From Archaeoglobus neptunius (lineage in GTDB: Archaea > Halobacteriota > Archaeoglobi > Archaeoglobales > Archaeoglobaceae): DNA of 64,000 bases. The position numbers and the translations under genes are program-made. The DNA lies in assembly GCF_016757965.1 (NCBI RefSeq), contig NZ_JAEKIW010000006.1, positions 62,001-126,000 of the forward strand. The letters are read 5' to 3'. The notes beneath the pieces were generated by a model, which was given only the letters and a program-made list of their open reading frames with translations, searched no databases and had not been told where the DNA came from. The stretch's first letter is position 1; every line of letters begins with the position of its first letter. This document shows positions 25,556 to 33,841 of the stretch, one piece after another.

Positions 25556-27052
25556 CTAACTCTCGTCAAGTCCTGCAATCTCTTCATCAATTTCCCTAAG
25601 AACCTCATCCACCACATCAGGCGATACGACGCCCCTTGAGCTGGCCTCCCTCAACGCACTCTTTTTCGCATTCAGAACGTATTTTCTCGCCCTTTTAACA
25701 ATATCTGAGCCGCTTTCCAGTTTTAGCGTCTCCTGAAGTTCCGCCCTTGCTCCTGCAATCTCTCTGTCAAGATCCCCCATAAGTCTCTCAGCCACAGGTT
25801 CAACAACCTTGCCCTCCTCAACCGCCCTTTTCAGCTCATATCTCGCACTTTTTGCAGCTATGTACCTCGCAATTGCCCTCTCAAGCTCTGTTTTCTTCAC
25901 ATCCCTGAATCTCTTTCTGACGAAAATTTCAAGAGTCAGACCCTGCACAGTAAGCGAAAAAATGACGACGCCAAAAGTTATGGTGGAAACCTGGACATTT
26001 CCAAAGCTGAGGGCCAGCGCAACCGGAATGACGCCTCTTAATCCACCCCAAAAAACGGTATGCTTCCACAGGCTGGGAAACCTGAGCCACGTCATCACCG
26101 GATAAACAACGGCCGCCCTTGCAAGCAGAACGGCAAGTATGGCAACCAGAATCGCTTTCCAGGAATAAAAAATGTTTAAGTGAGTGTTGATACCTATCAG
26201 AATGAATACAACCGAATTCACGAGAAAAACAACAACACTCCAAAAATCCATCAAAACTATCCTGGTGGAAGGAGACATGGAAAAAATCCTTCCGTAATTT
26301 CCAACAATAAGACCTGCAGAGACGGCAGCTATCACTCCAGAAACATGGAAATTTTCCGCCACAAGAAAACTCGAATAGGCAAGTACTATTGTGATAGCTA
26401 TCTCAACCATGTGGTCGTCTATTCCGGAAAGAATTCTGTATGCGAGATATCCGAGAACAGCACCAACAATCACACCCCCCGCACAAACCAGAATGAAGTC
26501 AACAACACCCGAAAAAAGGTTGAAGCTTCCGCTCTTAAGCATTTCATACATTATGGCAAAAACCACAACCGCTGCACCGTCATTCAGTACACTCTCACCC
26601 TCTATTATCGCAGACAGCCTTTTTGGAGCTGAAATCGACTTAAATGTGGCCAAAACCGAAACAGGATCTGTAGGAGACACTATCGCACCGAGAAGAAGAG
26701 CAAGTTCAAGAGGGAATCCGCAGAAGTAATGTAAGGCGTAACCGACTACCAGGGTTGATACCACAACTCCAAAAAAGGCCATGGTTGAAACTGGCTTAAG
26801 GTTCTCCCTCAACTCATGGAGGTCCATATTTAAGGCGGCCTCAAAAAGGAGGGGTGGAAGAATAACAGTAAAAACCAGTTCTCTTGTAAGTGGAATCTCC
26901 GGAAGTAATCCAGAAATGCCTACAAAGAAACCAGCAACTACAAGAGCAATTGTGTAGGGAAATTTTGTAAACTTTACAGCCACTGCAACGACAACAGCAA
27001 TCATTAAAAGCTCCACAAACTCCACAACAATTTCATTCAGATCCACAAACAT
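25556..27052 (-). CDS. Na+/H+ antiporter, CPA1 (NhaP-like) family
   Basis: This 498-residue protein has about twelve membrane spans in residues 1-385. It has the CPA1 signature SPTDPVSVLATF near 125 and the ion-binding EGESVLNDGAAVVVF (the ND pair) near 152. A charged cytosolic tail of about 110 residues follows and is predicted to be helical. It exchanges Na+ or K+ for protons. It is divergent from the CBS-domain genes, which may sense adenylate energy state, though no direct link can be seen. Confidence 0.92.
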   Translation of the reverse strand: MFVDLNEIVVEFVELLMIAVVVAVAVKFTKFPYTIALVVAGFFVGISGLLPEIPLTRELVFTVILPPLLFEAALNMDLHELRENLKPVSTMAFFGVVVSTLVVGYALHYFCGFPLELALLLGAIVSPTDPVSVLATFKSISAPKRLSAIIEGESVLNDGAAVVVFAIMYEMLKSGSFNLFSGVVDFILVCAGGVIVGAVLGYLAYRILSGIDDHMVEIAITIVLAYSSFLVAENFHVSGVIAAVSAGLIVGNYGRIFSMSPSTRIVLMDFWSVVVFLVNSVVFILIGINTHLNIFYSWKAILVAILAVLLARAAVVYPVMTWLRFPSLWKHTVFWGGLRGVIPVALALSFGNVQVSTITFGVVIFSLTVQGLTLEIFVRKRFRDVKKTELERAIARYIAAKSARYELKRAVEEGKVVEPVAERLMGDLDREIAGARAELQETLKLESGSDIVKRARKYVLNAKKSALREASSRGVVSPDVVDEVLREIDEEIAGLDES

Positions 27053-27164
27053 GTTTACTATCTCTGATTTAAAAAGTTAAGCCGTGACATTCAGTTCTGA
27101 AATTGCAGACAATATCAAAAAAGCTTTTAAAACACTCGAAGAAGTTGTGTTTGAGGTGGGCACA

Positions 27165-27737
27165 ATGCAGTCAGACATTCCAGTAAAAGAAGTGATGACA
27201 ACAGTTGTCTGTACCGTCAAAATGACGGATAGCGTTCATAATCTGGCCAAAAAACTCGTAGAATACGGTGTTGGCAGCGCTGTTGTTCTCGATAATGGAC
27301 TTCCTGTTGGAATTGTGACAGAAAAAGATCTCATTTCAAAAATAGTTGCGAGAAATAAAGTACCGAGCGAAGTTATTGTAGAGGAGGTTATGTCACAGCC
27401 GGTAATCACAATCAATCCGAATACAAGTCTTAGAGAAGCGGCCAGAATTATGATGAAAAGAGGTATAAGGAGACTGCCTGTTGTAAATAACTCCGGCGAA
27501 CTTATCGGGATAATAACAGACAACGACATACTCAGCGTCTCTCTGGATCTTGGTGAGTTCGCCTCCCTCATAACCCAGGACGCAATAGGCTACTCTTCCC
27601 AGGTCGTTGAAGGTCCTGTTATCGAAGAAGAAGAGGATACTGGTGGTATCTGCGATAAATGCGGGAAGTACACCGATAAACTCTACAGCTACAACGGGCT
27701 CAGGTTGTGTGAAGATTGTGCCGATGCCGAGAAATAG
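27165..27737 (+). CDS. Two-CBS-domain protein with C-terminal zinc ribbon
   Basis: This protein of 190 residues has paired CBS domains (residues about 8-130; GIVTEKDLISKI and GIITDNDILSV are the domain ends). A terminal zinc knuckle has CDKCGKY...RLCEDC (about residues 163-184). The pair should bind an adenine nucleotide. The start is ATG 27165, six bases after ribosome site GAGGTG; the frame open from 27084 is upstream leader. It begins a four-gene operon with a four-CBS protein, an RNA ligase and a DUF1464 protein. Confidence 0.85.
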   Translation: MQSDIPVKEVMTTVVCTVKMTDSVHNLAKKLVEYGVGSAVVLDNGLPVGIVTEKDLISKIVARNKVPSEVIVEEVMSQPVITINPNTSLREAARIMMKRGIRRLPVVNNSGELIGIITDNDILSVSLDLGEFASLITQDAIGYSSQVVEGPVIEEEEDTGGICDKCGKYTDKLYSYNGLRLCEDCADAEK

Positions 27738-27749
27738 GGGTGATCCGTT

Positions 27750-28628
27750 TTGAAAAACAAAAAACCTGGAAGTGTAATGGATATTGCCACAAAAGAAGTT
27801 TTCACTCTCCCTCCGACCTCAACCATAATGAATGCGCTGAAAACCATGATTAGGGAGAACTTCAGGAGGATTCCCATTGCAGATGCGGGCACGAAAAGAC
27901 TCGAGGGGATCATATCCGCAACAGACTTTGTGAACTTGTTTGGAGGGGGAAGTAAATTTGGAATTGTAAGCGGAAAGTATGGCGGTAATCTTGCCGCCGC
28001 TGTTAACAGCGAGGTTGAAAAGATTATGGAATCAAAGGTTGTTACAGTAGACTACACCGCATCATTTGAGGATGCGGTCGAAATTATGTTTGAGAAAAAG
28101 GTTGGTGGATGTCCCATCATAAATGAAGACGAAAAAGTCGTAGGGATTATTACGGAAAGAGACGTGCTGAACTATCTTGGTCGCAATGGAGATCTGGATG
28201 GAATTGCATCGGAATATATGACGAACAGCGTTGTAACTCTCAAACCCAGAGAGTCCATAGAGAAGGCGATGAGGACCATGATAGAAAAGAAGCTCAGAAG
28301 ACTGCCAATTATAGATGACGGCATTCTCGTTGGGCTGATAACTGTAAGGGAAATTCTCAGATACTTCGGTACTGGAGAGGCTTTCAGAATGCTCACGAGT
28401 GGAAATATAAAGGAGGCAATAGAAAAGCCAATTTCAACAATCCTCACCAATGACGATATACTCGTTTACAAGGATATTCTGACCTTTCCAAAGGATACAA
28501 GTATTTCACAGCTCGTTAGAGCGATGATTGATAAGGGATATGGCGCCGCTCTCATAGTCGAGTCAGGAAAGCTGGAAGGAATCATAACAGAGAGAGATTT
28601 AATCAAGTTCCTATATACAAAATCATGA
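27750..28628 (+). CDS. Four-CBS-domain protein
   Basis: This 292-residue protein consists of four CBS domains in tandem, with repeats ending in GIISATDFVNL, GIITERDVLNY, GLITVREILRY and GIITERDLIKF. It is a cytosolic adenylate-sensing module without an attached enzyme. The start is TTG 27750, with ribosome site GGGGTGAT. It overlaps the RNA ligase gene by 4 bases (ATGA). A role as regulator of the RNA ligase, of the DUF1464 protein or of the nearby antiporter is possible but unproven. Confidence 0.88.
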   Translation: MKNKKPGSVMDIATKEVFTLPPTSTIMNALKTMIRENFRRIPIADAGTKRLEGIISATDFVNLFGGGSKFGIVSGKYGGNLAAAVNSEVEKIMESKVVTVDYTASFEDAVEIMFEKKVGGCPIINEDEKVVGIITERDVLNYLGRNGDLDGIASEYMTNSVVTLKPRESIEKAMRTMIEKKLRRLPIIDDGILVGLITVREILRYFGTGEAFRMLTSGNIKEAIEKPISTILTNDDILVYKDILTFPKDTSISQLVRAMIDKGYGAALIVESGKLEGIITERDLIKFLYTKS

Positions 28629-29770
28629 ATTTTATCGCAAAGGCTCTCAACCTATCCTCTTCTGCAGCCGCAAGACTCGAAGAAAGGAACATCCTCAGAA
28701 AAGCTTTCATAAAGCATCCCTTTTTTTCGGACATTGTCGAAGCTTTCAGGCTTGATAAAAAATTCGGACACTATGAAGACGGCACAGTTATTGTAAAGGC
28801 ACAGGATGGGTTGAGAGTTTTCAGGGGATTTCCGAAAATAAAGCGCATTCTGACGATCAATCCTGCCCTCAAAAGGCACTTTGGCAGCAGAAAAATTGCG
28901 CTGGAAGAGAAAATGAACGGATACAACGTCAGAATTGTTAGAATTGGCGAGAACATCTACGCTATTACCAGACGTGGGTTGTTCTGTCCATATACAACCG
29001 AGAAGGCAAGAGAAGCTTTCACCCATGATTTTTTTGACGACTATCCGGATCACATGCTCTGCTGCGAGGCTGTTGGGATCGCTTCTCCCTACGTTCCAAA
29101 CGAGGTTTACGGCATTGAGGGACTCGATTTTTTCCTTTTTGACGTGAGACACTCCAGTACAAATGAACCCGTTGAAATTTCAGAAAAGATTGAAATCGCA
29201 AAAAGATACAAACTAAAATTGGCCAAGATACTCAAGTTTTCGACCCCGGATGACTTTGAAAGTATAAAAAAGGTCGTTGGCCAGCTCGATAAAAATGGAA
29301 GAGAGGGAATCGTTTTCAAGGATGTGAAAATGGAGCTTCAGCCGCTAAAGTATACGACAAGTTACGCAAATGCCTCCGATCTCAGATATGCTTTCAGATT
29401 CTTTGGTGAATACTCAAGAGATTTTATGCTTGCGAGGATAGTTAGAGAGGCTTTTCAGAGCTTTGAGTTCGGAGATGACAAGGAAGAGTTCGATGCCCGA
29501 TGCCTGAAAATAGGAAAAGCGATTTTAGAGCCCATGGTTGAAAGCATAAAGAGATGCAGTCAGGGTGAATCGATATATGAAGAGAGCGATCTGATATTCT
29601 CCAGCCAGGAGGTTATCGAGCTTTTCAAAATGCACCTGAGATTCCTTGGCATTGACTTTAAGGCTGATGTGAGCAGAGAGGATGGCGGGTACAGGGTAAA
29701 GTTAAAAAGGGTTATGAGGAGTACAACTGATAAGATAAATGGAATACTGGAAGGCCGAACCTGGAAGTAG
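28625..29770 (+). CDS. ATP-dependent RNA ligase, Rnl3 family
   Basis: This 381-residue member of the archaeal RNA ligase group (Pab1020/MTH1221 type) joins or circularises RNA ends. The nucleotidyl-attachment lysine is K96 in EEKMNGYNVR (motif I). Motif III is near FFLFDVR, motif IV is REGIVFKDV near 228 and motif V is LKYTTSYAN near 242. The C-terminal 120 residues are the helical dimerisation domain of the family. It is translationally coupled to the upstream four-CBS gene, an arrangement that hints at nucleotide-dependent control. Confidence 0.9.
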   Translation: MNFIAKALNLSSSAAARLEERNILRKAFIKHPFFSDIVEAFRLDKKFGHYEDGTVIVKAQDGLRVFRGFPKIKRILTINPALKRHFGSRKIALEEKMNGYNVRIVRIGENIYAITRRGLFCPYTTEKAREAFTHDFFDDYPDHMLCCEAVGIASPYVPNEVYGIEGLDFFLFDVRHSSTNEPVEISEKIEIAKRYKLKLAKILKFSTPDDFESIKKVVGQLDKNGREGIVFKDVKMELQPLKYTTSYANASDLRYAFRFFGEYSRDFMLARIVREAFQSFEFGDDKEEFDARCLKIGKAILEPMVESIKRCSQGESIYEESDLIFSSQEVIELFKMHLRFLGIDFKADVSREDGGYRVKLKRVMRSTTDKINGILEGRTWK

Positions 29771-29775
29771 ATAGA

Positions 29776-30786
29776 ATGATAACCGCAGGAATTGATCCCG
29801 GAACCGGGTCGTATGATGTGGTAGCTCTGGAAGATAGAAGGGTAACCTACAGGGCCACAATACCAACCAGGGTTGTTAGAGAAAGACCGGATGAGCTGAT
29901 AGCAGCACTTGAGGATTCGGGGGCTGAAGTTATTGCAGGACTCTCAGGCTACGGTTTACCGGTAAAGAAGTTCTCTGAGCTGGACGAGGTTGATGTTTTC
30001 CTTATGACACTGAATTTTGACAGAAAAAAGGCAATAGGTCTGAGAAGTCTTGTTGAAATGGTCAGAAAAAAAGATGTACCATTGTACACCGTGCCTGCTG
30101 TGATACATCTACCAACTGTCCCATCGTGGAGAAAGATGAACAAGATAGACCTTGGCACTGCAGACAAGCTGTGTTCAGCCGTTTTAGCCGTTGCCAAGAT
30201 CTCAGAGGATGAAGAAATCACAAGGTTGAATTTCGTACTCGCTGAGGTGGGTGAGGGGTTCAATGCATTTATAGCCATTAAGAACGGCAGAATAGTGGAT
30301 GGAATGGGGGGGACAACATCCTTTCCCGGATACACATCCATTGGTGCCCTTGACGCTGAGCTTGCCTACCTCATCGGAGAGTTCCCCAAGTCCATGATCT
30401 TCAGCGGTGGTGTGAAGAGCTACGCAAAGGAATGGGGTCTCAACGATTCAGAAACACTGGACGTTCTGGCAGAGTACGTGATGAAGGGCTTGAGATCAAT
30501 GGAAGTATCGGTAAATCCGGATTTCTACGTTCTTTCAGGAAAGCTGGCAGGTGATTTGCTCAGAAGAATACGGGACAGAAGCGGAAAGGATGTAATGCTG
30601 CTGAGAGGGTTTGGGAGAGGAAAACAATCCGCTCAGGGGGCAGCGGTCATTGCAAATGCCATTGCGGGTGGGGAGTTCAGGGAGATTGTGGACTACATGC
30701 GAATTTTAGAGGCGAAAGGAACGGTGCTGGACTACATAACCTCCGACATCATGGAGTATCTCAGAAGGGGGATGGAGAGGTTTTGA
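29776..30786 (+). CDS. DUF1464 family ASKHA-fold protein
   Basis: This 336-residue protein matches archaeal DUF1464, which resembles butyrate-kinase/ASKHA ATPases. It has an N-terminal phosphate loop AGIDPGTGSYDVVAL, the middle MGGTTSFPGYTS segment near 177 and the phosphate-2-like SGGVKSYAKEWG near 213, then GRGKQSAQGAAVIANA near the C-terminus. The substrate is unknown. It follows the RNA ligase after a 5-base gap and ends the operon; an oligo-T run lies at about 30893. Confidence 0.8.
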   Translation: MITAGIDPGTGSYDVVALEDRRVTYRATIPTRVVRERPDELIAALEDSGAEVIAGLSGYGLPVKKFSELDEVDVFLMTLNFDRKKAIGLRSLVEMVRKKDVPLYTVPAVIHLPTVPSWRKMNKIDLGTADKLCSAVLAVAKISEDEEITRLNFVLAEVGEGFNAFIAIKNGRIVDGMGGTTSFPGYTSIGALDAELAYLIGEFPKSMIFSGGVKSYAKEWGLNDSETLDVLAEYVMKGLRSMEVSVNPDFYVLSGKLAGDLLRRIRDRSGKDVMLLRGFGRGKQSAQGAAVIANAIAGGEFREIVDYMRILEAKGTVLDYITSDIMEYLRRGMERF

Positions 30787-30892
30787 TTAAACCTTTTACC
30801 AATATACCATGGAGGTGCGTAAGCCCAGACTGTGGTTGTCACAAAACAGGAGCAAACAACTTCGGTATTGGTGATTTTCAAACCATTACGAG

Positions 30893-30901
30893 TTTTTTTT
30901 T
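30893..30901 (+). terminator. Oligo-T terminator
   Basis: Nine consecutive T lie 106 bases after the DUF1464 stop, within the 208-base gap to the next gene (30787-30994). I see no gene in the rest of that gap. Confidence 0.4.
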
Positions 30902-30994
30902 GGCTAATCTGTTCCCCCAAACTAATCATCTGGTGTAATGTCCATCATGATTGCATCGTCACTAGTATCACAACACTCCTCAGCATCACCGGCA

Positions 30995-31777
30995 CTACTC
31001 CACTTTCTGCATGCACCACTCACCGAATCCTTCCCTGACGTTCTTCTCCCCAACAAAGACCGTGGTGTTCAGTTCATTGATGGAAACGATGGTGGGGACG
31101 AACACGACGCCGTACCTCTGCATAACTTCCACGCAGTCGGCAGTCATATTGCTGACGTTGCAGTAAGTGATGTTGCACATCTCAACCAGTGATTTTACTT
31201 TGCTACAGTGCGGACAATGCGGAGAGAAGAAGTAGTAAACGCCTTGTAGCATGCTTTCGTTTTCGTGCAGGAGGTCGTAGATAGCGGACCTGTTTATCTC
31301 CGCATCGTTGATGCTGATGCTGACGTATCTGGCAACCACAATCGTCGAGTTCCGCTGCACCACCGCAATTTTCTCAGGAAGGGTGTGGTTGAGTTGTATC
31401 ACAAAGCTGAGGTCTCCGGAATTTGCTATCAGCTTTCCGTCATCAGCTTTGAGGCTCATGGAGTCAAGGTTGTTGAGCACAGCAACAAAGGGGTCGATCG
31501 TATCGAAGTCGTCTTTGCTTGCGGCAAGCTTGAACATCCTACCTTCACTCACGATGGTCTTGGTCCCGTTGTCTATTAGAACTGCAGTCCCGTTCTCGAT
31601 CTTCAGAACCCTGTCCGGCTTCACGTAGGTTACTTCGGCTCTGTAACTCTTATTACCCACAATGTAGATCACGTCAGCTTTGAAGGAGTTTATTTTGTTC
31701 CAGTAGTCGTCCACTTGGGGCTGCGCTACACACCCCGCCACGGCTGCGATGAGAAAGAGTATCACAACGCGCCTCAT
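30995..31777 (-). CDS. Lipoprotein with LolA-like domain fused to DsbA-type thioredoxin domain
   Basis: This 260-residue protein begins MRRVVILFLIAAVAGC, a lipoprotein signal with lipid cysteine C16. Residues about 25-150 look like the LolA-like beta sheet of archaeal surface lipoproteins (KADVIYIVGNKSYRAEV, VKPDRVLKI). Residues about 178-255 are a thioredoxin fold with FFSPHCPHC, active site C188-P-H-C191, and cis-proline in VPTI (P228). CPHC is the DsbA-type oxidising motif. ATG 31777 has GGTGG upstream and overlaps the preceding gene stop by 4 bases. Anchored outside the cell, it could form disulfides in the cysteine-rich peptide encoded upstream. That role is inferred. Confidence 0.8.
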   Translation of the reverse strand: MRRVVILFLIAAVAGCVAQPQVDDYWNKINSFKADVIYIVGNKSYRAEVTYVKPDRVLKIENGTAVLIDNGTKTIVSEGRMFKLAASKDDFDTIDPFVAVLNNLDSMSLKADDGKLIANSGDLSFVIQLNHTLPEKIAVVQRNSTIVVARYVSISINDAEINRSAIYDLLHENESMLQGVYYFFSPHCPHCSKVKSLVEMCNITYCNVSNMTADCVEVMQRYGVVFVPTIVSINELNTTVFVGEKNVREGFGEWCMQKVE

Positions 31778-31986
31778 CTTGCCACCACACTGAGGGCAGC
31801 CGTGTAGATTATGAAGCCTGCAATGTATATAGCCGCAAGGTCGCGTTTCTCCAGTCTGCCCTCCGCCAGAACAACATCTAAGGACAACAGAGCAGAAGCT
31901 ATGGTCGTTTTCCAGACTGTTCGGTAGGAAATGAAGATGCAGAACGCCGCAATCGTCGTTAAAAGGTGTGCTACGAACCTCTTCAC
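31774..31986 (-). CDS. Small two-span membrane protein
   Basis: This 70-residue protein starts at GTG 31986 (MKRFVAHLLTTIAAF). It has two hydrophobic segments, near residues 7-20 and 48-68, with a charged loop (AEGRLEKRDL) between. Its start overlaps the stop of the upstream membrane-protein gene by 3 bases, and its stop overlaps the lipoprotein start, so three genes are translationally linked. No family is recognised. Immunity or export functions are possible given the neighbouring archaeocin-like gene, but unproven. Confidence 0.6.
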   Translation of the reverse strand: MKRFVAHLLTTIAAFCIFISYRTVWKTTIASALLSLDVVLAEGRLEKRDLAAIYIAGFIIYTAALSVVAR

Positions 31987-32384
31987 ACTTCCACACCCCT
32001 GTAGATTCTGAAGACGTCGTAGAGGACGAGGAGCAGGGAGATGGCTATTCCGGCGTAGAAGATCCGCGAAGACCAGGTTTCGATGAAGGCACTCGCAATC
32101 ATTGCCACCATCAGGACTATCGCACCAATTCCGGTGTAGAACAGGGTGCTTGCAGGTCTCGACTTCCTCTCGATTACAGTTTTGGTCAGAATTGTGGCAA
32201 ACGCTGTTATCCACCACATGACAAAAGATCTCAGTCCGATAGTTGTCAGAGCGTCTTTCGTGTTCTGTTTTAGTGGAAAATTGTTAATCGAGATAAAGCA
32301 CATTGCTGAAATTACCAGGGAAATGAATGCTACTATTCCAAGCGTTTTTGTGACGGGATGTATATCCTTTCTGAAAATTGCCAT
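31983..32384 (-). CDS. Four-span membrane protein, unknown function
   Basis: This 133-residue protein starts at ATG 32384 after ribosome site GGTGAG. Four hydrophobic stretches are visible at about residues 13-33, 50-67, 80-102 and 108-127. The N-terminus is cytosolic and basic (FRKDIHPVTK). It lies 22 bases downstream of the halocin-C8-like precursor gene and is coupled to the next two genes. Small multi-span proteins beside bacteriocin genes often give immunity. That is a positional inference only. Confidence 0.6.
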   Translation of the reverse strand: MAIFRKDIHPVTKTLGIVAFISLVISAMCFISINNFPLKQNTKDALTTIGLRSFVMWWITAFATILTKTVIERKSRPASTLFYTGIGAIVLMVAMIASAFIETWSSRIFYAGIAISLLLVLYDVFRIYRGVEV

Positions 32385-32406
32385 GTTCTCACCAGATGGG
32401 GAAAAT

Positions 32407-33102
32407 TCAACATAGGTGTGCAGCTTTGCATGCAGCATTAGCGCCTTGATCGCAAGCCCGATCTATGCCATACTCACATATGATCGTGCAGGTGATTTCG
32501 CAGATTCCTGCTGCGATGGGATTCTCTATTAGAGCTACGCATATCTCTCCACAAGTTTCTGCACATGCTATGATGCCTCCTGCCGCTGTAGAGCATAATT
32601 TTGAGACTACTGCCTTGCAGATCGAACACTTGTCTGGCAACCAACCAGAGGTATGGACAAATTTCTTTGTCGAATATATCTCCCCACCAGTAGCGTAATA
32701 TATTCTGACGACCTGTCCGTCCAAAATGCCAATCACCGTTGCTTCCCCATATCTGTTCTTGATGTACACCAGCAGACCATTTTTCTTACCTTTCAGTGGA
32801 ACTTTGACGATTTCAGTCGTCACACCCCTGTGACTGACAACCTGCACGATGGCCTTGCTGTAAACCGGTTTCAGGTTCAGATCGCTGAGATGCTCTCTCA
32901 GCATTAAAGAATCCTTGCCGTTGAACACCTGTACGGCTTTAAGGTAGGCGATGGAACCTCGCACGATCGAACTCTTCACGTCGTTCGGAATTGTAACCAC
33001 ACCCGAACAGCTCGGGCAGGAGTTGTTTTCTTCAGCCGCCACCGGCATCACAGCACTCCCGACTAAGACCAGAACTAACATTAAGCTCACCAGTCTTTTC
33101 AT
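32407..33102 (-). CDS. Secreted precursor with C-terminal halocin C8-like cysteine-rich domain
   Basis: This 231-residue precursor has a Sec-type signal peptide (residues 1-23, likely cut after VAA), a CPSC pair at 29-32 and a mostly beta-rich middle region (about 35-155). The C-terminal domain of 73 residues (159-231) has 12 cysteines: 159, 162, 170, 180, 184, 188, 201, 205, 209, 217, 225 and 231. The order of features (CSxCK..., AAGG, I/VC, CEYG, ACKAAHLC end) resembles the archaeal antimicrobial peptide halocin C8, which ends CNRAGLC and is also released from the C-terminus of a larger precursor. Unlike halocin C8 it has no twin-arginine signal. The middle region could be a pro or immunity domain. 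Confidence 0.72.
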   Translation of the reverse strand: MKRLVSLMLVLVLVGSAVMPVAAEENNSCPSCSGVVTIPNDVKSSIVRGSIAYLKAVQVFNGKDSLMLREHLSDLNLKPVYSKAIVQVVSHRGVTTEIVKVPLKGKKNGLLVYIKNRYGEATVIGILDGQVVRIYYATGGEIYSTKKFVHTSGWLPDKCSICKAVVSKLCSTAAGGIIACAETCGEICVALIENPIAAGICEITCTIICEYGIDRACDQGANAACKAAHLC

Positions 33103-33125
33103 ACCATCACCTCATCAACACTGTG
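33055..33125. repeat. 71-bp direct repeat, copy 1
   Basis: This copy covers the ribosome site region and the first 16 codons (signal peptide) of the halocin-C8-like gene. It matches 34808-34878 at 70 of 71 positions. The single difference changes codon 5 (Val here, Met in copy 2). Outside it the two genes are unrelated. Confidence 0.95.
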
Positions 33126-33235
33126 GCTATTTAGCACCATACCACAATGCGCAACATTAAGAGTGGTTGGACTGTAGACGACATCCGTCGATATGCAAAC
33201 TTTCCTGCCCTTCATCTACCAAAGGCTGGACAATC

Positions 33236-33802
33236 TTAAACGACCATGCACGCAACGGTGTAGTTGTTCCACCCCTCCTTCAAGGTAACCTTGTCCAGAT
33301 GACCGTTGAGCCAGAAACCCCAGACGTAGCCCGTATGCATCGGCAAAGTCAGGCCAGACCACTTCGCCCAGATCTCGAACTTTAGGCTGACTCTGTCTGC
33401 ATCTCCGGACATGTAAGCGTACACTTCAGTAGGCTCGTAGTACGATTTGACCTCTGCCGTACTCGGTTTGACGACATCGAGCTTGCTGAAGATCGGAACT
33501 CTGTGCGAATAGTAACCCATCACCGTTGTTCGATTTTTTGTTACGATCTTGAGCATCTTTCCGTGCTCGGTCTCCACAATCTCCATAACTTTCGTCCCAT
33601 TCACCGCAAGGTTTTCCATAACATCGTGGATGGTTCCATCTTCCTTAAGCACTACCGGGACGTAAACCGTCACAGCTTTACTGCAGTTCACAGGCTCGAC
33701 TGTAACGCGATACTCGACGATGTTGACCTGAGCTTGGCTGAGAACGATGATGGCGGCAAAGATAACAGCGGCAATAGCAACAATCCGGAAATTGGGCAGC
33801 AT
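33236..33802 (-). CDS. Exported protein of unknown function
   Basis: This 188-residue protein starts at ATG 33802 with ribosome site GGTGGTGA. It opens with a signal or anchor (residues about 6-27, FRIVAIAAVIFAAIIVLSQA) followed by a beta-rich ectodomain. It has two ectodomain cysteines, in VNCSKA near 40 and at the end in YTVACMVV, able to form one disulfide, and several N-x-T/S sites. No family is recognised. It lies 39 bases after the phospholipase gene on the same strand, so they probably share a transcript, and it is followed by the halocin-C8-like gene. Confidence 0.65.
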   Translation of the reverse strand: MLPNFRIVAIAAVIFAAIIVLSQAQVNIVEYRVTVEPVNCSKAVTVYVPVVLKEDGTIHDVMENLAVNGTKVMEIVETEHGKMLKIVTKNRTTVMGYYSHRVPIFSKLDVVKPSTAEVKSYYEPTEVYAYMSGDADRVSLKFEIWAKWSGLTLPMHTGYVWGFWLNGHLDKVTLKEGWNNYTVACMVV

Positions 33803-33841
33803 CCGATTCACCACCTATTAATAAAAATTTTAAGAAGCTTA

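Noticed and set aside
30787-30994. Possible small RNA or gene in the gap between DUF1464 and the thioredoxin-lipoprotein.
   Set aside because: Apart from an oligo-T run I found no promoter, stable stem-loop or coding pattern that I could support.
31778-31996. N-terminal extension of the thioredoxin-lipoprotein frame.
   Set aside because: The lipobox signal at ATG 31777 with a ribosome site fits much better, and the extension is antisense-like in another coupled gene.
32407-33102. Lanthipeptide, sactipeptide or lasso peptide interpretation of the cysteine-rich gene.
   Set aside because: No modification enzyme (lanthionine synthetase, radical SAM protein or lasso cyclase) is nearby; disulfide-rich halocin C8-like peptide fits better.
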